From: Papiliotrema nemorosa
Taxonomy: Eukaryota; Basidiomycota; Tremellomycetes; Tremellales; Rhynchogastremaceae
Length of the DNA stretch: 64,000 nt
Direction: 5' to 3'
NCBI GenBank assembly: GCA_032158125.1
Contig: JASKOT010000006.1
Span: 496,001-560,000, forward strand
In this document: in pieces, positions 10,991 to 22,012 of the stretch
Layout: each line of letters opens with the position of its first letter
Position numbering within the stretch: position 1 is the stretch's first letter
Program-made: the position numbers and the translations under genes
Notes under the pieces: generated by a model
Told to the model about the DNA's origin: nothing
The model's database searches: none
Seen by the model: only the letters and a program-made list of their open reading frames with translations

Positions 10991-13900
10991 ATGGAGGTTG
11001 TCCTATTTCGACGCTTCGCATGGCTGTGGGCTTATCTGCGACGTTACTTTGCTCGTTTCATCCCGCGCCAACCTAGCAATGCCGACCAAGCATCCCAATC
11101 TCACTTTATCGCGCCTTCGGATGTCAAGCCCAAGTCGACAAAGGTCAAGGCTCAGCGAGAGCTGGCTCTGGAGGACCAATCACGATCTCAAATCGCTCAA
11201 CTCTGGCTGCGCTCACGAGTCAAGCTCAAGCCGACCGAGAACCACCGTTACTATCCAGCCGGTCGAGAAAGGGCATTGACTCGAGAAAATCTGCGGATCG
11301 CTTTCGAGCTCTCACGTCATCTTTGGCGCCCCTTTCTGAAGATGTTTTGGGAAGGTCAGAGGTTCAAGGTGCTCATGTACTTTGCTCGAAGGTTCCTAAA
11401 GGGATTCTTGCCGGCTGGGAGGTAAATTGATCACAAGGGTCGCTGCTGATCATAGACTCTGGGCGCGGGCTAGGATGTTGGACGTGATCCACAAGAGTAT
11501 GAAAAAGCCCGGTCGTGTCGCCCCATCCGAAGTCCTCAAGACGGCTGCGATCGCTTATGTGACGACTCTGTCCGATAAGATATACCATTTCCTGGCAAGC
11601 AAAAGTGATCGTGAGATCAAAGTGAGCTCTTCATCACCAAATTCTGACAAGTCAGCTGACGGGTTAGGAGAGTGTGGGGGATAGATTGGAGAAAGCCTAC
11701 CTCGAAGCTAGGCTGTCGCTCTCTATCCCATCAGTGTCATCACGATTTGTAGCAGATTTGGTCACCGAAGCCGGCTCATTTGTGGGTCATGATCCGCACA
11801 GACGTGTTTTTCACAGCATTCAAGGTCCTTTTCAGGCCGTAGAACACTTCTTCACCTCGGTCACCCTGTCTGTCGAAGTGGTGAGCGGCATTGGACTGGT
11901 ATGGAAGGCAACTACCTCGGTCGCGGGTTCGACATTTTCTTTCGCCAAAACAATCTTGCTTGCCCTAGCATTAGCCCCCACGGCCACAACGATGATCGCG
12001 CTGTGGGCTCAACAAGTACAGCGGGAATTGAGTCGGGACCGAAGAGAAGCCCAGAATCGGGTTCGGGCAGAAAGGTCAAAGTGGGAGGAGATTGGTCTGA
12101 ACAGTGCCAACCGACAAGAGACGGTCCTGTTCGGGATCACTGACTGGATCATGGCTGGGTGGGACGCCTCGGTCCAAGAGGAGCGGAAGTTGAATACAGC
12201 GAGACGGACTCTGTCTAGAACAATCGACTTGGGCATCGAGATGTGTAATATGGGTATTGACTCTCTCTTTGACGTATGTCTAGCAAGCCGAAACGCTGCT
12301 AAATAGTAGGCTCTGCTGGCCTTCAATGCGTTTGGATTCAACGTCTCATACGGCAGGATCAAACTGTACCAAAGCACGTCGAGATCTCTCATCTTCAGGC
12401 TCAGACAGCTGAATAGCGAGGCCAGAAGAGCCTTCCAGCTGGTGTTTCTCCTCGCTGCTTATGTAGAGTTGACGTCGGATCCGACGAGTGCCGAGGCAGC
12501 TTTTCGTCGACATCGATTGCGAATCGAACAGCCTCCCATCGCTTACGAGACAACGCGGGATGCGGACCAAGGAGGAATGGCGATCGAAGCCAAGGGTCTC
12601 AGCTTTGCCTATCCTGGGAGCAAAAAGCGTGTTCTGCACGACATCAATCTCTCCCTCAAACCAGGACAGGTCCTTGCGGTTGTAGGCTCGAATGGTGGCG
12701 GTAAAACAACCCTCATCAAAGTGTTGATGGGGCTGTACGACTACGAAGGCGACCTCTTTTTCAACGGGCAGCAGGCAAGACTGATCGATCCGGCCTCTGT
12801 ACACCGCCGAACCAGCTGTCTCTTTCAAGATTTCTCCAAGTACGCCTTGACTTTACGGGAAAACGTCGCCATTGGTAATCTGTGCAACATCAACAAAGAC
12901 GCTTCAATCACATTGGCGTTGCAACGAGGAGGCGCGCAAGTCGTCGCAAACAAATATGGCTTGGACACCAGATTGTCCACCACGACGACGCCGACTACCG
13001 CAGAGCTCGGTATGGTGGACGAGGAGGTCGAAGACAAGGCGCGAAGAGCAGCCAAGGCTCAGGCAGAAGATGAGATGGCGACCGCTGAGGCGAATATGAG
13101 GACAAGCAGGGAAAAGCAGGATCTCATTCAGATCAATGAGTCTGGAGACGAACCCCACATTGCGCAACATTGTGGAGATAGCGAGGGAATCTCTGGCGAA
13201 CGGGAGAGAGACACCGACTCGTGCCCTAATCATTCCCCTGAAGTCGAGGAGGGCATCAGAGGTGATGAAATACCTTTGCTGGTGCACAATGCCTTTAAAC
13301 CCAAAAGCATGGAGTGCGAGCCGGACGATGTGAAGTGCCAGGAGAGTCCTCAATCTTACGTCGATGATCCGGGTACGAATGAAACAACCGATCAGTCGTC
13401 AACCATCAATCCTCCGGAAACGGAGATGAAAGTGGTCACGAAACTCGAAAAGGTCAACAAGGCAAAAACCGCCAAGATAAACAAGGAGGTTGTGCAAGTG
13501 TCAAAAGGCTCGAAACTGAAAGGTTCAAAAGCAAAGCCGATAATAGCGGGATTAAGCGGCGGGCAATGGCAACGAGTAGCCCTTTCGCGAGCTTTCATGC
13601 GAAGCGAGGAAGCCGACCTTGTCGTATTCGAGTGAGTGGCTTCTGCCCCATGCGTATGATACGCCAGCTGATTACAGTGAACCTTCTGCTAGTCTCGATC
13701 CCGGAGCAGAAGCGGCTCTATTCCAGCGGATCCATGCGCTCGCCTCGATTGGCGGAAAGAAGGCCACGACGATCTATATTTCGCATAGGTTCTCTACAGG
13801 CATGTGCGCGGTCTGACCCTGCGCTAAACTTGCTGACAAGCAGTAAGAAAGGCGGATGCGATTGCAGTGGTGGAAGACGGCGTAAGTGGTCATACAGTAT

Positions 13901-14029
13901 ACGATGTCAAACCTAGGTGCTGATCATCATTAGACGATTGCGGAAATGGGGAGTCACGCGGAATTGATGCTCCTGGGCAAGCGATACGCCGAGCTGTTCA
14001 ACTTGCAAAAGGTGGGGTATGAGGACTGA
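10991..14029 (+). CDS. ABC protein with bacterial-exporter-like ATPase domain and long charged insertion
   Basis: N-terminal ~450 residues are helical with few clear membrane spans (the best is AKTILLALALAPTATTMIALW); the rest is one nucleotide-binding domain. NBD motifs: Walker A VGSNGGGKTT, Q-loop in LFQDFSKYALTLRENVAIGN, signature LSGGQWQRVALSRAF, Walker B VVFDEPSASLDP and H-loop YISHRFST, then the tail RYAELFNLQKVGYED. The Asp of Walker B is restored only after removing the intron following GTATTCGA. About 180 Asp/Glu/Lys-rich residues (nt ~12985-13535) are inserted between the Q-loop and signature. The FQDFxxY and LSGGQWQR wording resembles bacterial ABC exporters more than typical fungal MDR or HMT transporters. 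The nucleotide site looks intact; substrate and membrane are unknown. Start MEVVLFRRFAWLW follows an in-frame upstream extension that is less likely coding. Confidence 0.8.
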
Positions 14030-14616
14030 ACGTGGTGGGCTCAACGATGCATTCCGACCCGATCAGCCATGGAACTTGATGCAAAGGGTGATCTGCGGGG
14101 TTCTGCGATCCCCAAAAGGGTGCGAACGACGAATAGGCGAGATTGGGGTGTCAAAACAGAACCACACACGACTTGAATTCAGCGCAAGATCCATGCCTCC
14201 TATCACAATGGACGTGGGTATTTGCATTGAGACGTCTCGATAAGGTCGTGGTGACTGCCGTCGCAAATCTCCCTGATAGGATCGCGCATTTCCGACCCGG
14301 TTGTTGATAATTGCCGGCGGCTGTGGAGACGATTGAAAATTATGCCTTTTTCGGTCTCTTAGAATTGCCCTGCTCACTGCTGGAGAGAATATCTCAGCAC
14401 GATCAAACAGCACATGTGATTCTCATGCATGCATCCTCGCTGTCTCAACGAGACGCAGACTCATCCAGGGCGCTAACAAGGCCAGAGGGTTGACTCGGAA
14501 TTCGGCAAGTCGAGTGTTTTCAGGTGAGCGGCAAATTCCGCCCGTCGCGCCCAATCACAAGTGCAGCATATCATTACCCGATCGACTTTCCTCACCCTAC
14601 CCTCATCTACCGGATC
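14030..14616. other. Intergenic region upstream of ETF-QO
   Basis: About 590 bases; short frames on both strands carry no motif. It should hold the ABC gene 3' end and the ETF-QO promoter and leader. Confidence 0.45.
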
Positions 14617-16752
14617 ATGTCGTTCATCACACCCAGAGCTATCGCCAGCTCTTCGCGGTCTGTCGTGGTCCTGGCAAGGACGGCGATCCCTCGACGTGTC
14701 GCGCGCGCCGCTGCGATACCCCCACCTCGGGTAGTGATCGGTCAAAGATCGTACGCTACAGAGGCCAGTGAGGAAGCCAAATTCGACCCATTGACGATCG
14801 AGCGTGACTCTGATGAAGTCGATGTCTGTATTGTGGGAGGAGGACCGGCGGGACTGAGTGCTGCAATCAGGTTAAAGCAGCTCGAAGCGGAGCATGGACG
14901 TGAGATCCGGGTCGTTGTCCTTGAAAAGGGAGCTGAAATCGGTGTGTCATATGAGCCTATGATCGACCTAGGCTGACTGCAAGGCTCTCACATATTATCA
15001 GGCGCAGTCATTGAACCCCGAGCTCTCACCGAGCTCCTGCCCAACTGGAAAGAGGACGGTGCTCCCCTGAATCAAGAAGCCACCTCTGATTCCATGCGAT
15101 TCCTCACTTCCAGCTCTTCATTCCCACTACCCCACCCACCGCAGATGAACAACAAGGGAAACTACATTGTATCTCTTAGCAGACTATCAGCCTGGCTGGG
15201 CGAACAAGCTGAAGCACTGGGTGTCGAAATTTACCCTGGTTTTGCGGGAGCTCGACCAGTCTACGACGAAGCCGGTAATGTCAAGGGTGTTTGTACCGGT
15301 GACGTGGGATTGGACAAAAATGGACAACCCAAAGAATCTTTTGAGCCAGGAATGGAATTCCACGCCAAGGTCACTCTTATCGCGGAAGGAGCCCACGGAT
15401 CTTTGTCGAAACAGATACAAAACAAATTCAACCTGCGTGACGACTGTGATCCACAAACGTACGGGATTGGAATCAAGGAGGTTTGGAAAGTCAGAGATGA
15501 AGTGTATGAGCCTGGAAAAGTGGTACATACCCTAGGATGGCCCTTGGATTTCAAGACGTATGGAGGCAGCTGGCTGTACCACATGGAGGACAACATGGTC
15601 TCGATGGGTCTAGTGGTTGGACTGGATTACGAAAACCCCTACTTGTCACCGTACAAGGAGTTCCAGGTGAGCACAGCACGTCCGGATGCGTATCATCACC
15701 AACGCTACAGCGAATGAAGCACCACCCTTTCTTTGCCAACATCCTGGAAGGCGGAGAGCGGATCGCTTATGGTGCTCGAGCACTGAACGAGGGTGGACTG
15801 CAATCAATACCCAAGCTGCATTTCCCAGGAGGTGCCTTGCTCGGATGCTCAGCTGGGTTCCTGAACGTCCCAAAGGTGAGCGAAACCAGCTACGTTGAGC
15901 GTCAAGCTAAGTCACAAGATCAAAGGAACGCACAATGCGATGAAATCTGGAATGCTCGCCGCCGAGACGGCTTACAAGGCTCTCAACGTAGAGGAGGGCT
16001 CAGAGACGACCGGCGCCGTCGACATGTCTGGCTATGAGACTGCGGTCAAAGATTCTTGGATCTGGAAGGAGCTGCACGAGGTTCGAAACCTGCGTCCATC
16101 CTTCCACAACCCGCTAGGTCTGTGGGGAGGCATGGCCTACTCTGGATTGGACAGCATGTTCCTCAAAGGTCGGGTGCCATGGACGTTCAGGAACAAGGTG
16201 GAGGATGCGGATGCTACGAAAAGGGCCAGGTAACTTCTCACAACAATTCGAGGCAATTATTCAGCTGACACCGCAGCGAATGTCAACCCATCGAATATCC
16301 CAATCCCGATGGCAAACTATCTTTTGACATTCTCACCAGCGTCGCCTTGACGGGCACAAATCATGCCGAGGGACAACCTTCGCATTTGCGACTTCCCGAC
16401 AAGCCCGGAGCTCGAGAAGCGCACACCAAGGAGAATGTCAAGGAGTATGCTGGATTACTCGGTCGAGTCTGCCCTGCTGCTGTATACGAGTATGCAGACG
16501 CAGAAGGTGCGGATGCCGATGCAGAGGGCAAGAAATTTATCATCAACGCTCAGGTGAGTCAACCTTTCCGGATCCCTTTCTCAGGCGCTGACAGATAGAA
16601 TTGCATTCATGTGAGCTGGCCTTCTTTCCAACTCGACTGGCGTATTAACAGCACAGTGCAAAACTTGTTCGATCAAGACACCTACACAGGACATTACCTG
16701 GACGGTGCCCGAAGGTGGAGGTGGACCAAAATATGGTACGTCGACTCTTTGA
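14617..16752 (+). CDS. CIR2: Electron-transfer-flavoprotein:ubiquinone oxidoreductase
   Basis: Inner-mitochondrial-membrane flavoenzyme passing electrons from ETF to ubiquinone, needed for fatty-acid and amino-acid oxidation. The start [15 protein letters not shown] opens an Arg/Ser/Ala-rich presequence of ~60 residues. Then come FAD-binding [35 protein letters not shown], the ubiquinone-binding half with [17 protein letters not shown] and [37 protein letters not shown], and the C-terminal 4Fe-4S motif spliced as [19 protein letters not shown]. About six short introns are removed. Full length for the family (~640 residues). The frame after GGGGPKYG runs to TGA at 16750 (KYGTSTL); a further 3' intron is possible and would change only the last few residues. 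Confidence 0.94.
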
Positions 16753-16758
16753 CACCAG

Positions 16759-17241
16759 GTGGGACCTCTGTTGACAATCAGCCCTCACATAGATCCTCGA
16801 TCGTCTTGGTACATCCTTCACGCCCCCATATGGTTTCGAATATCCCTTTGCTCACCCCGCATAATGATTCACCGCTGGAAGCTGGCTCACCCTGGTTTTA
16901 CCGGCCAATCGCACATCGTGTCTTTTGCACTACACCCGGACGCATATACCATTCAAGATCGACAAGGGGGGTCTTTGATGCATGGTTGCATGTGTGTCTC
17001 ATCAAACCAAACTCTTAGGATCATGGTGATCCGTGCGCATCTCCTGGACCTCCTGTTGTTACATGCCTTTCTAACAGCTGACCCCTTGTTCCAGCGTGCC
17101 CTGACCCTGCCTCCCATTTGCGGGCGGGTCCTTTCCTACAACGATCCCTATACCTGGTCCTTTGTGCCCTATATTGGCCGTCGAATCAACCCGCATGGCA
17201 CCGATACACTGACCGAGCTTGACGAGGCTACAGTTGATTGA
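16759..17241 (+). CDS. Doubtful open frame downstream of ETF-QO
   Basis: A 160-residue uninterrupted frame (contains HPGFTGQSHIVSFALHPD and GRVLSYNDPYTWSFVPYIG) ending at TGA. The same frame continues past that stop as GNTGFVKGTMVKTFKNKGK and SSISDPLYGSRASDDPY to a second TGA near 17414. No domain is recognised. It could be a small gene with an intron around the first TGA, a decayed gene, or a chance frame in the 3' flank of ETF-QO. I keep it as low confidence. Confidence 0.25.
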   Translation: MGPLLTISPHIDPRSSWYILHAPIWFRISLCSPRIMIHRWKLAHPGFTGQSHIVSFALHPDAYTIQDRQGGSLMHGCMCVSSNQTLRIMVIRAHLLDLLLLHAFLTADPLFQRALTLPPICGRVLSYNDPYTWSFVPYIGRRINPHGTDTLTELDEATVD

Positions 17242-17414
17242 GCGCAGAGTTGCATGCGACCGAAGGAGCCTACGACGGAGCTTCTAGGAATGCGGGGTAA
17301 TACGGGGTTCGTTAAAGGGACAATGGTCAAGACTTTCAAGAATAAGGGGAAGGAGGTTTTGTCGTCGATCTCTGATCCTTTGTACGGAAGCCGGGCGTCT
17401 GACGATCCCTATTG

Positions 17415-18308
17415 ATTTTGGATCTTGACACGATGTCTTTCATGTTGATCTTTTGTGCTCGACGGTCCATTGACGATCACTGATCTACGTGTCGTCTTAC
17501 CACCTGGCTACCCAAGACTGTCTCGGAGGATTTCTGGAGATCGACATTGCGGTCGGAACAGGTCAAATGTGGAGGCCTGTTCCTTTCTTTGGAACACCGA
17601 CATCGAGGTATAAAGGCGATCCGAAAAGTCATCCTCACCTATAAGGTAGAACAGACAAAACAAACAACATCCGATATCCTCGACCATCTGTGTGATATTC
17701 GCAACGCCCATTCACCTTTCCCAACCGACAAGCTAAAACCCCAAAGTCATTTCACGTCGACCGTGTAATACCGTGCGATCGAGAGCCCATCAAAGGATCG
17801 CTCAGCTTGACGATTTTGCACTACACTTTGTGATTCTCTCGCCGTCAGGCGAGCGTTGGCCTTCTCGTCTTGTTGCACATTGCTCTCGACGACTCTTATC
17901 ACCTACTCGTAGCTTGGGCATCTTCAACATCAACCTATTCATTGTGTACAGATTCTCCGAACCCGACTTCACACCAATTCCGCAATAACTCTCGTCCGGA
18001 TTTGTTCCCCCACCGTTTGTCCAGCCGCGCTGTGCTCGCCTTCGCATCTCGGTTCAATCCGGCTTTGCATATAATTCGTACGGCTTCCTCCCTTGATTCA
18101 CAGAAGAGCTCATCAAACACTCGGTCAATTGATCGACCCATACTCCCAGCCTTTCGGGTAGTATCGACCGACATAGCACGGTCTTTCTCACGACACTCCC
18201 ATCTCACCCAAGGTCTTTCATCGCTCCTCGGCCTCATTCTGCTACACCTCACAGAGTCACAATCGCTAGTCCGCAAACCGCCTATCCTTGCTCGAGACTC
18301 TTCTCAAG
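17415..18308. other. Intergenic region, no supported gene
   Basis: About 890 bases. Frames such as 17870-18370 (plus) and 17935-18276 (minus) are mutually overlapping and motif-free. Pyrimidine-rich stretches before 18309 fit a 5' leader. Confidence 0.4.
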
Positions 18309-18859
18309 ATGATGTTCGCTTCTGCTCGACCTATGGGTCACTTTGCTGCGCCTCAACTCAAGATGGCTAGCATGCAGCTGGGGTCCGTACAGATGGAATT
18401 GGAGAGGCACAAGGCATTACCGATGGTCATGACTGAGGCCTATCTGGACGCTCTGAACAAGTGAGTACCCCTTCACCACTTCGGTTTTCCCTACTTGAAG
18501 TCTGCCACGCGATGCATGAGCCGAGCGAGTCCGGTGTAGCGCCTAGATGGATCTGTGACTCATATCCAGGCTGTTGGAGCCGTTGGCGATAGTACAAGGC
18601 CCGATGGGTCTGCGAACATGGCTCGCTGAAGTCCAGTACTTCATGGGAAAACTCAAGCAACGCTCATTCACCGGGATGCCCCTGTCTCCGAGGGAGAGAC
18701 AAGTGCTCGCTTGGTATTCTGCCAGATGGAGAGAGCTGCGCGGTGGAGCTGTGAGTATCCCTCGCCTGAAAAGAGACAGTGGCTGATGTATAGTGCGACA
18801 TGGGTCGACCGGAAGCTCAGATTGTCTTGATGAGCTTGGGAGAGATGGCCATGTTCTAG
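18309..18859 (+). CDS. Small unknown protein, probably conserved
   Basis: Three exons give ~130 residues: MMFASARPMGHFAAPQLKM, then MELERHKALPMVMTEAYLDAL, an exon starting KLLEPLAIVQGPMGLRTWL with GMPLSPRERQVLAWYSARW, and a last exon DMGRPEAQIVLMSLGEMAMF before TAG. The two introns have clean GTGAGT donors, and frame is kept across both, which supports a real gene. Met-rich, mixed hydrophobic/basic composition without a clear membrane segment. The N-terminus (Arg, Ser, Ala, no acidic residues for ~20 positions) could be a mitochondrial signal, but that is weak. I do not recognise the family. Confidence 0.55.
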
Positions 18860-19204
18860 CGCTTGTGCACTGTCACTTGTCAAATTATACATCCAACGAG
18901 CCTAACAGCAATTAGCATCCAGTCCATTGCGCCGAGCCGGATCCCGGGTCGCGCTGCCGCCAGCGTCTCTCTGACATAGCAGCCCATTATCAATTCTTGT
19001 TGTATCCCTAGCTCATATTGCATCGCAGTCTTTTTCATGGTATGCATGCTCGCTCGACTCTATCATTGAATGCCAGCCCTGAGAGGAAATGCCACTGATC
19101 TGTTTTTGGCCACTGAAACACCCTCTTCACATTTCGTCACCTTCGACATCCATTCATCTTCTCCTCGTACCTCCATTGAATCCACTCTACACCTCTTCCG
19201 CAGG
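18860..19204. other. Intergenic region, no supported gene
   Basis: About 345 bases. An in-frame extension of the next gene reaches 19070 but reads as leader sequence; nothing else is seen. Confidence 0.4.
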
Positions 19205-20623
19205 ATGATGTTGGCCAATTACAATTCCGACTCTGGTTCAGAGTCAGACAATGACACTCCTGGCCCATCCAAAGCCCCTCCTCCACCTCGACCCGCTGTC
19301 ATTGCTCCTTCAACATCAGCGTCCAGCTCGAAAACGTCGGCTGTGCCTGCTGGCAAGGCAAAACGAAAGGGTCCTGTCAAAATAACGTTGGACCTTCCAA
19401 AATCATCGACGAACGGGGACGGTCTTGCGGACGATGATGAGAGGAGTGAGGATGAATCAAGCAGCGCCAAAAAGCCAAAGCTGGGTCCAAAAGGCAAGGG
19501 CTCGTAAGTGGTACCCACCCCCACCGCCTCGTGCTTAACCTTGATGAGCACCCCATGTGCCAAAACTACAAGCTGACAGACACAGATCCGCACTGCTAAA
19601 CATGCTCCCACCTCCCAAACGGAAGATCACGATAGGACAGGGTTCAAAAGCCCCACTAGCAGTAAACAAATCAATGGCAACGTCTAGACTGCCTCCACCG
19701 CCGCCGGCGCCTGGACTGGACATGTCTGACCTCTCTGGTATAGCTCCTACCAATGATGAAGACGATGATGAAGAAGGAGGAAAGAGCGGGATGCTCCTTC
19801 CCCCCAGTTTGGCTCGAGGAAAGGCAAAGGCTAAACCTGTTGAACCGGCATTAGACCTCTTTGGGTTGTGTAAGCCATGCCTCCTCACGCCGATGATGCG
19901 TGTTCACTGGCTGACATCTTCAGCCTCTACATCAGCTGCTCCACCCATCGCTTCGTCATCCAAGACAAGATCTGCCGTTCCTCCAACCATATCCTCTGCA
20001 CCAGCTGCTCCTGATTTTATTCCTCCCGAACCGACAACCCAAGATCCTTATCCGGGATACTATCAGACCCCAAGCGGCGAATGGAAAGCGTACGATCCAG
20101 ATTATTACGCTTCCTTCTTCGCTTCTGAACCGACCGTCAAACTTCAAGGAGAGGTGGACGAGAATGACGGCAGAGTCGGACGACACTGGGACGAGTTTAA
20201 TGTCAAGGGTGCAGAGTTGAAGGATGTGGACGTCAGTGATGGATTGAAAGCGGCCAGAGAGGAAGAAGAGAGGAAAAAATTGATGAAGAAACCAAAGATC
20301 TCACAAGACGAGTTCGAATATCAGGTGAGTGTCACATCTCGCTTTCTGCACCGTATCCGGAAGAACGTGAGGCTGACGGGTAGACGATTGGACAGATCAA
20401 AGGGTTGGCGGCGCAACGACACCAACTTACATCCCTTCTACATACAGCTTATTCTTCAAGAGAAGAGGTCAGTTGGTTTCCCATCTAGAGACCTGTGGAA
20501 GCTCATGTGACAGATGGAAGAGCGAATTGCGCAGAACAAGAAGAATATGCGTTTGGCCGGGCAAAAATATGGTAAGCTCTCTCACGACTGCTTGTTCTAC
20601 ACTGCTGATCATCAGGGTTCTGA
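19205..20623 (+). CDS. PRCC-family (MAD2B-interacting) nuclear protein
   Basis: Homologue of human PRCC, a proline-rich nuclear protein linked to splicing speckles and to MAD2B. Start MMLANYNSDSGSESDND matches the acidic Ser-rich opening of the family; an in-frame extension to 19070 is possible. Then come a Pro-rich stretch, KRKGPVKITLDLP, PPPKRKITIGQG, PPPPPAPGLDMSDLSG and LLPPSLARGKAK. The C-terminal block is GYYQTPSGEWKAYDPDYY, KISQDEFEYQ and, after splicing, IKGLAAQRHQLTSLLH joined to EEMEERIAQNKKNMRLAGQ and KYGF-stop. The last exon is only a few bases (GGTTCTGA). About five introns. The C-terminal wording is what identifies the family. Confidence 0.82.
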
Positions 20624-20944
20624 CCTGTCAGTTCCGGTCAGACTTCTCTCGTCGTTCTTTCTGCATGATGCATCGAATGTGTGGGTCCCGCAAAGTCCTA
20701 TGGCATATCAAAGGCGATGCTCCAGACCTTTGTATCTGCTATACATAGCTATCAAGCTCTTTCCGATGTTTGAGAAAAGGAAGAATAGTAAGAGCGAGAT
20801 CGGTTGTATTGAAGGGCGATGCGGACGATGCGATTCGGTCCACCGCACCTCCGGCAATTGCCCCTTGTCTGCTCCTCACACGCCGCGGAACCCGAACAAT
20901 TTACAGCACAAGATGTCAGACCGGGCACAATATATCAGTCGCAT
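20624..20944. other. Convergent 3' region
   Basis: About 320 bases between the converging stops of the PRCC-like gene and the racemase-family gene. Frames on both strands are short and motif-free; it should contain both polyadenylation regions. Confidence 0.45.
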
Positions 20945-22012
20945 CTACCTAAAAACGAATCCAGGATATGTCGGGTCACTCTCATCGATGAAGAATCGAT
21001 GTTCACCCATCAGATGCGCCATGCCGGTGACTCGCGGTATACATCCCTTGAATTCCGTGGGGCTTTCCCCCTCGCCCACAATCACCGCTTCGAATACCGT
21101 ATCGATGATGGAACGATGAATCAGCCTCTTTCCACCTTCCAATTTGCCCTGCTGCAGGAGCACAGCGACTCGAGCAGCCGTGCCGGATCCACAGGGTGAT
21201 CTGTCCACCTGTCCATCTGCGAATACCACCACATTTCGCTGATCCACGTAGTCCGCACCTTCCCCAACTTCCTCGAAGAAGCAGACTGCGTACATGTCCA
21301 GACCATTGTGCCTCGCTCGATCTCCCAACGTCTTTTTGATATGCCTGCCCAAGGCTATAAACTCGTCATGGCGTTTAGGGCCGATACCGCCTGCGCCAAG
21401 ATCGGCAACATTGACAAATGCGTATGTAGCTCCTCCCCATCCCAGGTCCACCTTGATCTCCATGCCGGATGCTAGCTCTACAGGGAGGTCACAGGCAATC
21501 TGATACGATGTGACGTTGACGAAGTGGACTTTTGTGATCGTTCCACCTTCAGTCACCACTTGAGCTTTGACTCGACCCGAGGGAACATCGATGACCACGT
21601 CCGTTTGCCCGGTCTCGGAAACATTCACCAGGCCTCTGTCAACGGCCCAGCAGCCTAAAGCGATCGTTCCATGCCCCTGTTGTCTTAGTATCGTGTCTCC
21701 AACGCCGCAACTCACACACGCGGTGGAGAACCCGTCCTTGTGCCAGAACAATACCCCAAATGCGGCCCCAGCATCATCCGGCGGAGTGATAAACTCTCCA
21801 TACATATCCGCATGACCTCTAGGTTCCTGGCATAATGCTTGTCGGAGGATGTCCAGAGGATGTTCAGGTGTATCAATGATATTCTGCCGTCGGGCTTTGA
21901 CAGTCTCACCGATGGTCGAGCAGTGCGGAGGGAGCTGAGAGACGATCCTGAATGGCTCCCCTGCCGTGTGCCAATCGTCAGTCTGTACCCAATAAGACTT
22001 TGGGCCGGACAT
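20945..22012 (-). CDS. Proline racemase / hydroxyproline epimerase family enzyme
   Basis: PLP-independent enzyme of the proline racemase superfamily (proline racemase, 4-hydroxyproline 2-epimerase, trans-3-hydroxyproline dehydratase). The frame is open for 355 codons, but a 39-nt GT...AG intron (21677-21715) is evident. Removing it joins FSTAC to GHGTIALG, restoring the first catalytic cysteine motif and giving 342 residues. The second site is DRSPCGSGTAAR with Cys. Cys at both positions is the racemase/epimerase pattern; characterised trans-3-hydroxyproline dehydratases have Thr at the second. Other family blocks are TAGEPFRIV near residue 15, RGHADMYGEFITPP, and GWGGATYAFVNVADLG. No targeting signal. 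It is divergent from the cyclodeaminase-family gene at 22402, suggesting joint use in proline or hydroxyproline isomer metabolism. Confidence 0.88.
   Translation of the reverse strand: MSGPKSYWVQTDDWHTAGEPFRIVSQLPPHCSTIGETVKARRQNIIDTPEHPLDILRQALCQEPRGHADMYGEFITPPDDAGAAFGVLFWHKDGFSTACVSCGVGDTILRQQGHGTIALGCWAVDRGLVNVSETGQTDVVIDVPSGRVKAQVVTEGGTITKVHFVNVTSYQIACDLPVELASGMEIKVDLGWGGATYAFVNVADLGAGGIGPKRHDEFIALGRHIKKTLGDRARHNGLDMYAVCFFEEVGEGADYVDQRNVVVFADGQVDRSPCGSGTAARVAVLLQQGKLEGGKRLIHRSIIDTVFEAVIVGEGESPTEFKGCIPRVTGMAHLMGEHRFFIDESDPTYPGFVFR
21677..21715 (-). other. 39-nt in-frame intron directly after the first catalytic Cys codon
   Basis: On the minus strand it begins GTGAGTTGCGG and ends AGACAACAG, with CTAAG-like branch sequence (ATACTAAGA) close to the acceptor. 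It is divisible by three and has no stop, so retention would insert 13 residues between the catalytic Cys and the following GHG without ending translation. Confidence 0.8.

Noticed and set aside
13600..13690. Apparent non-canonical Walker B (VVFE) in the ABC protein
   Set aside because: The E comes from reading into an intron. Splicing after GTATTCGA to TGAACCTTCT gives VVFDEPSASLDP, which is canonical.
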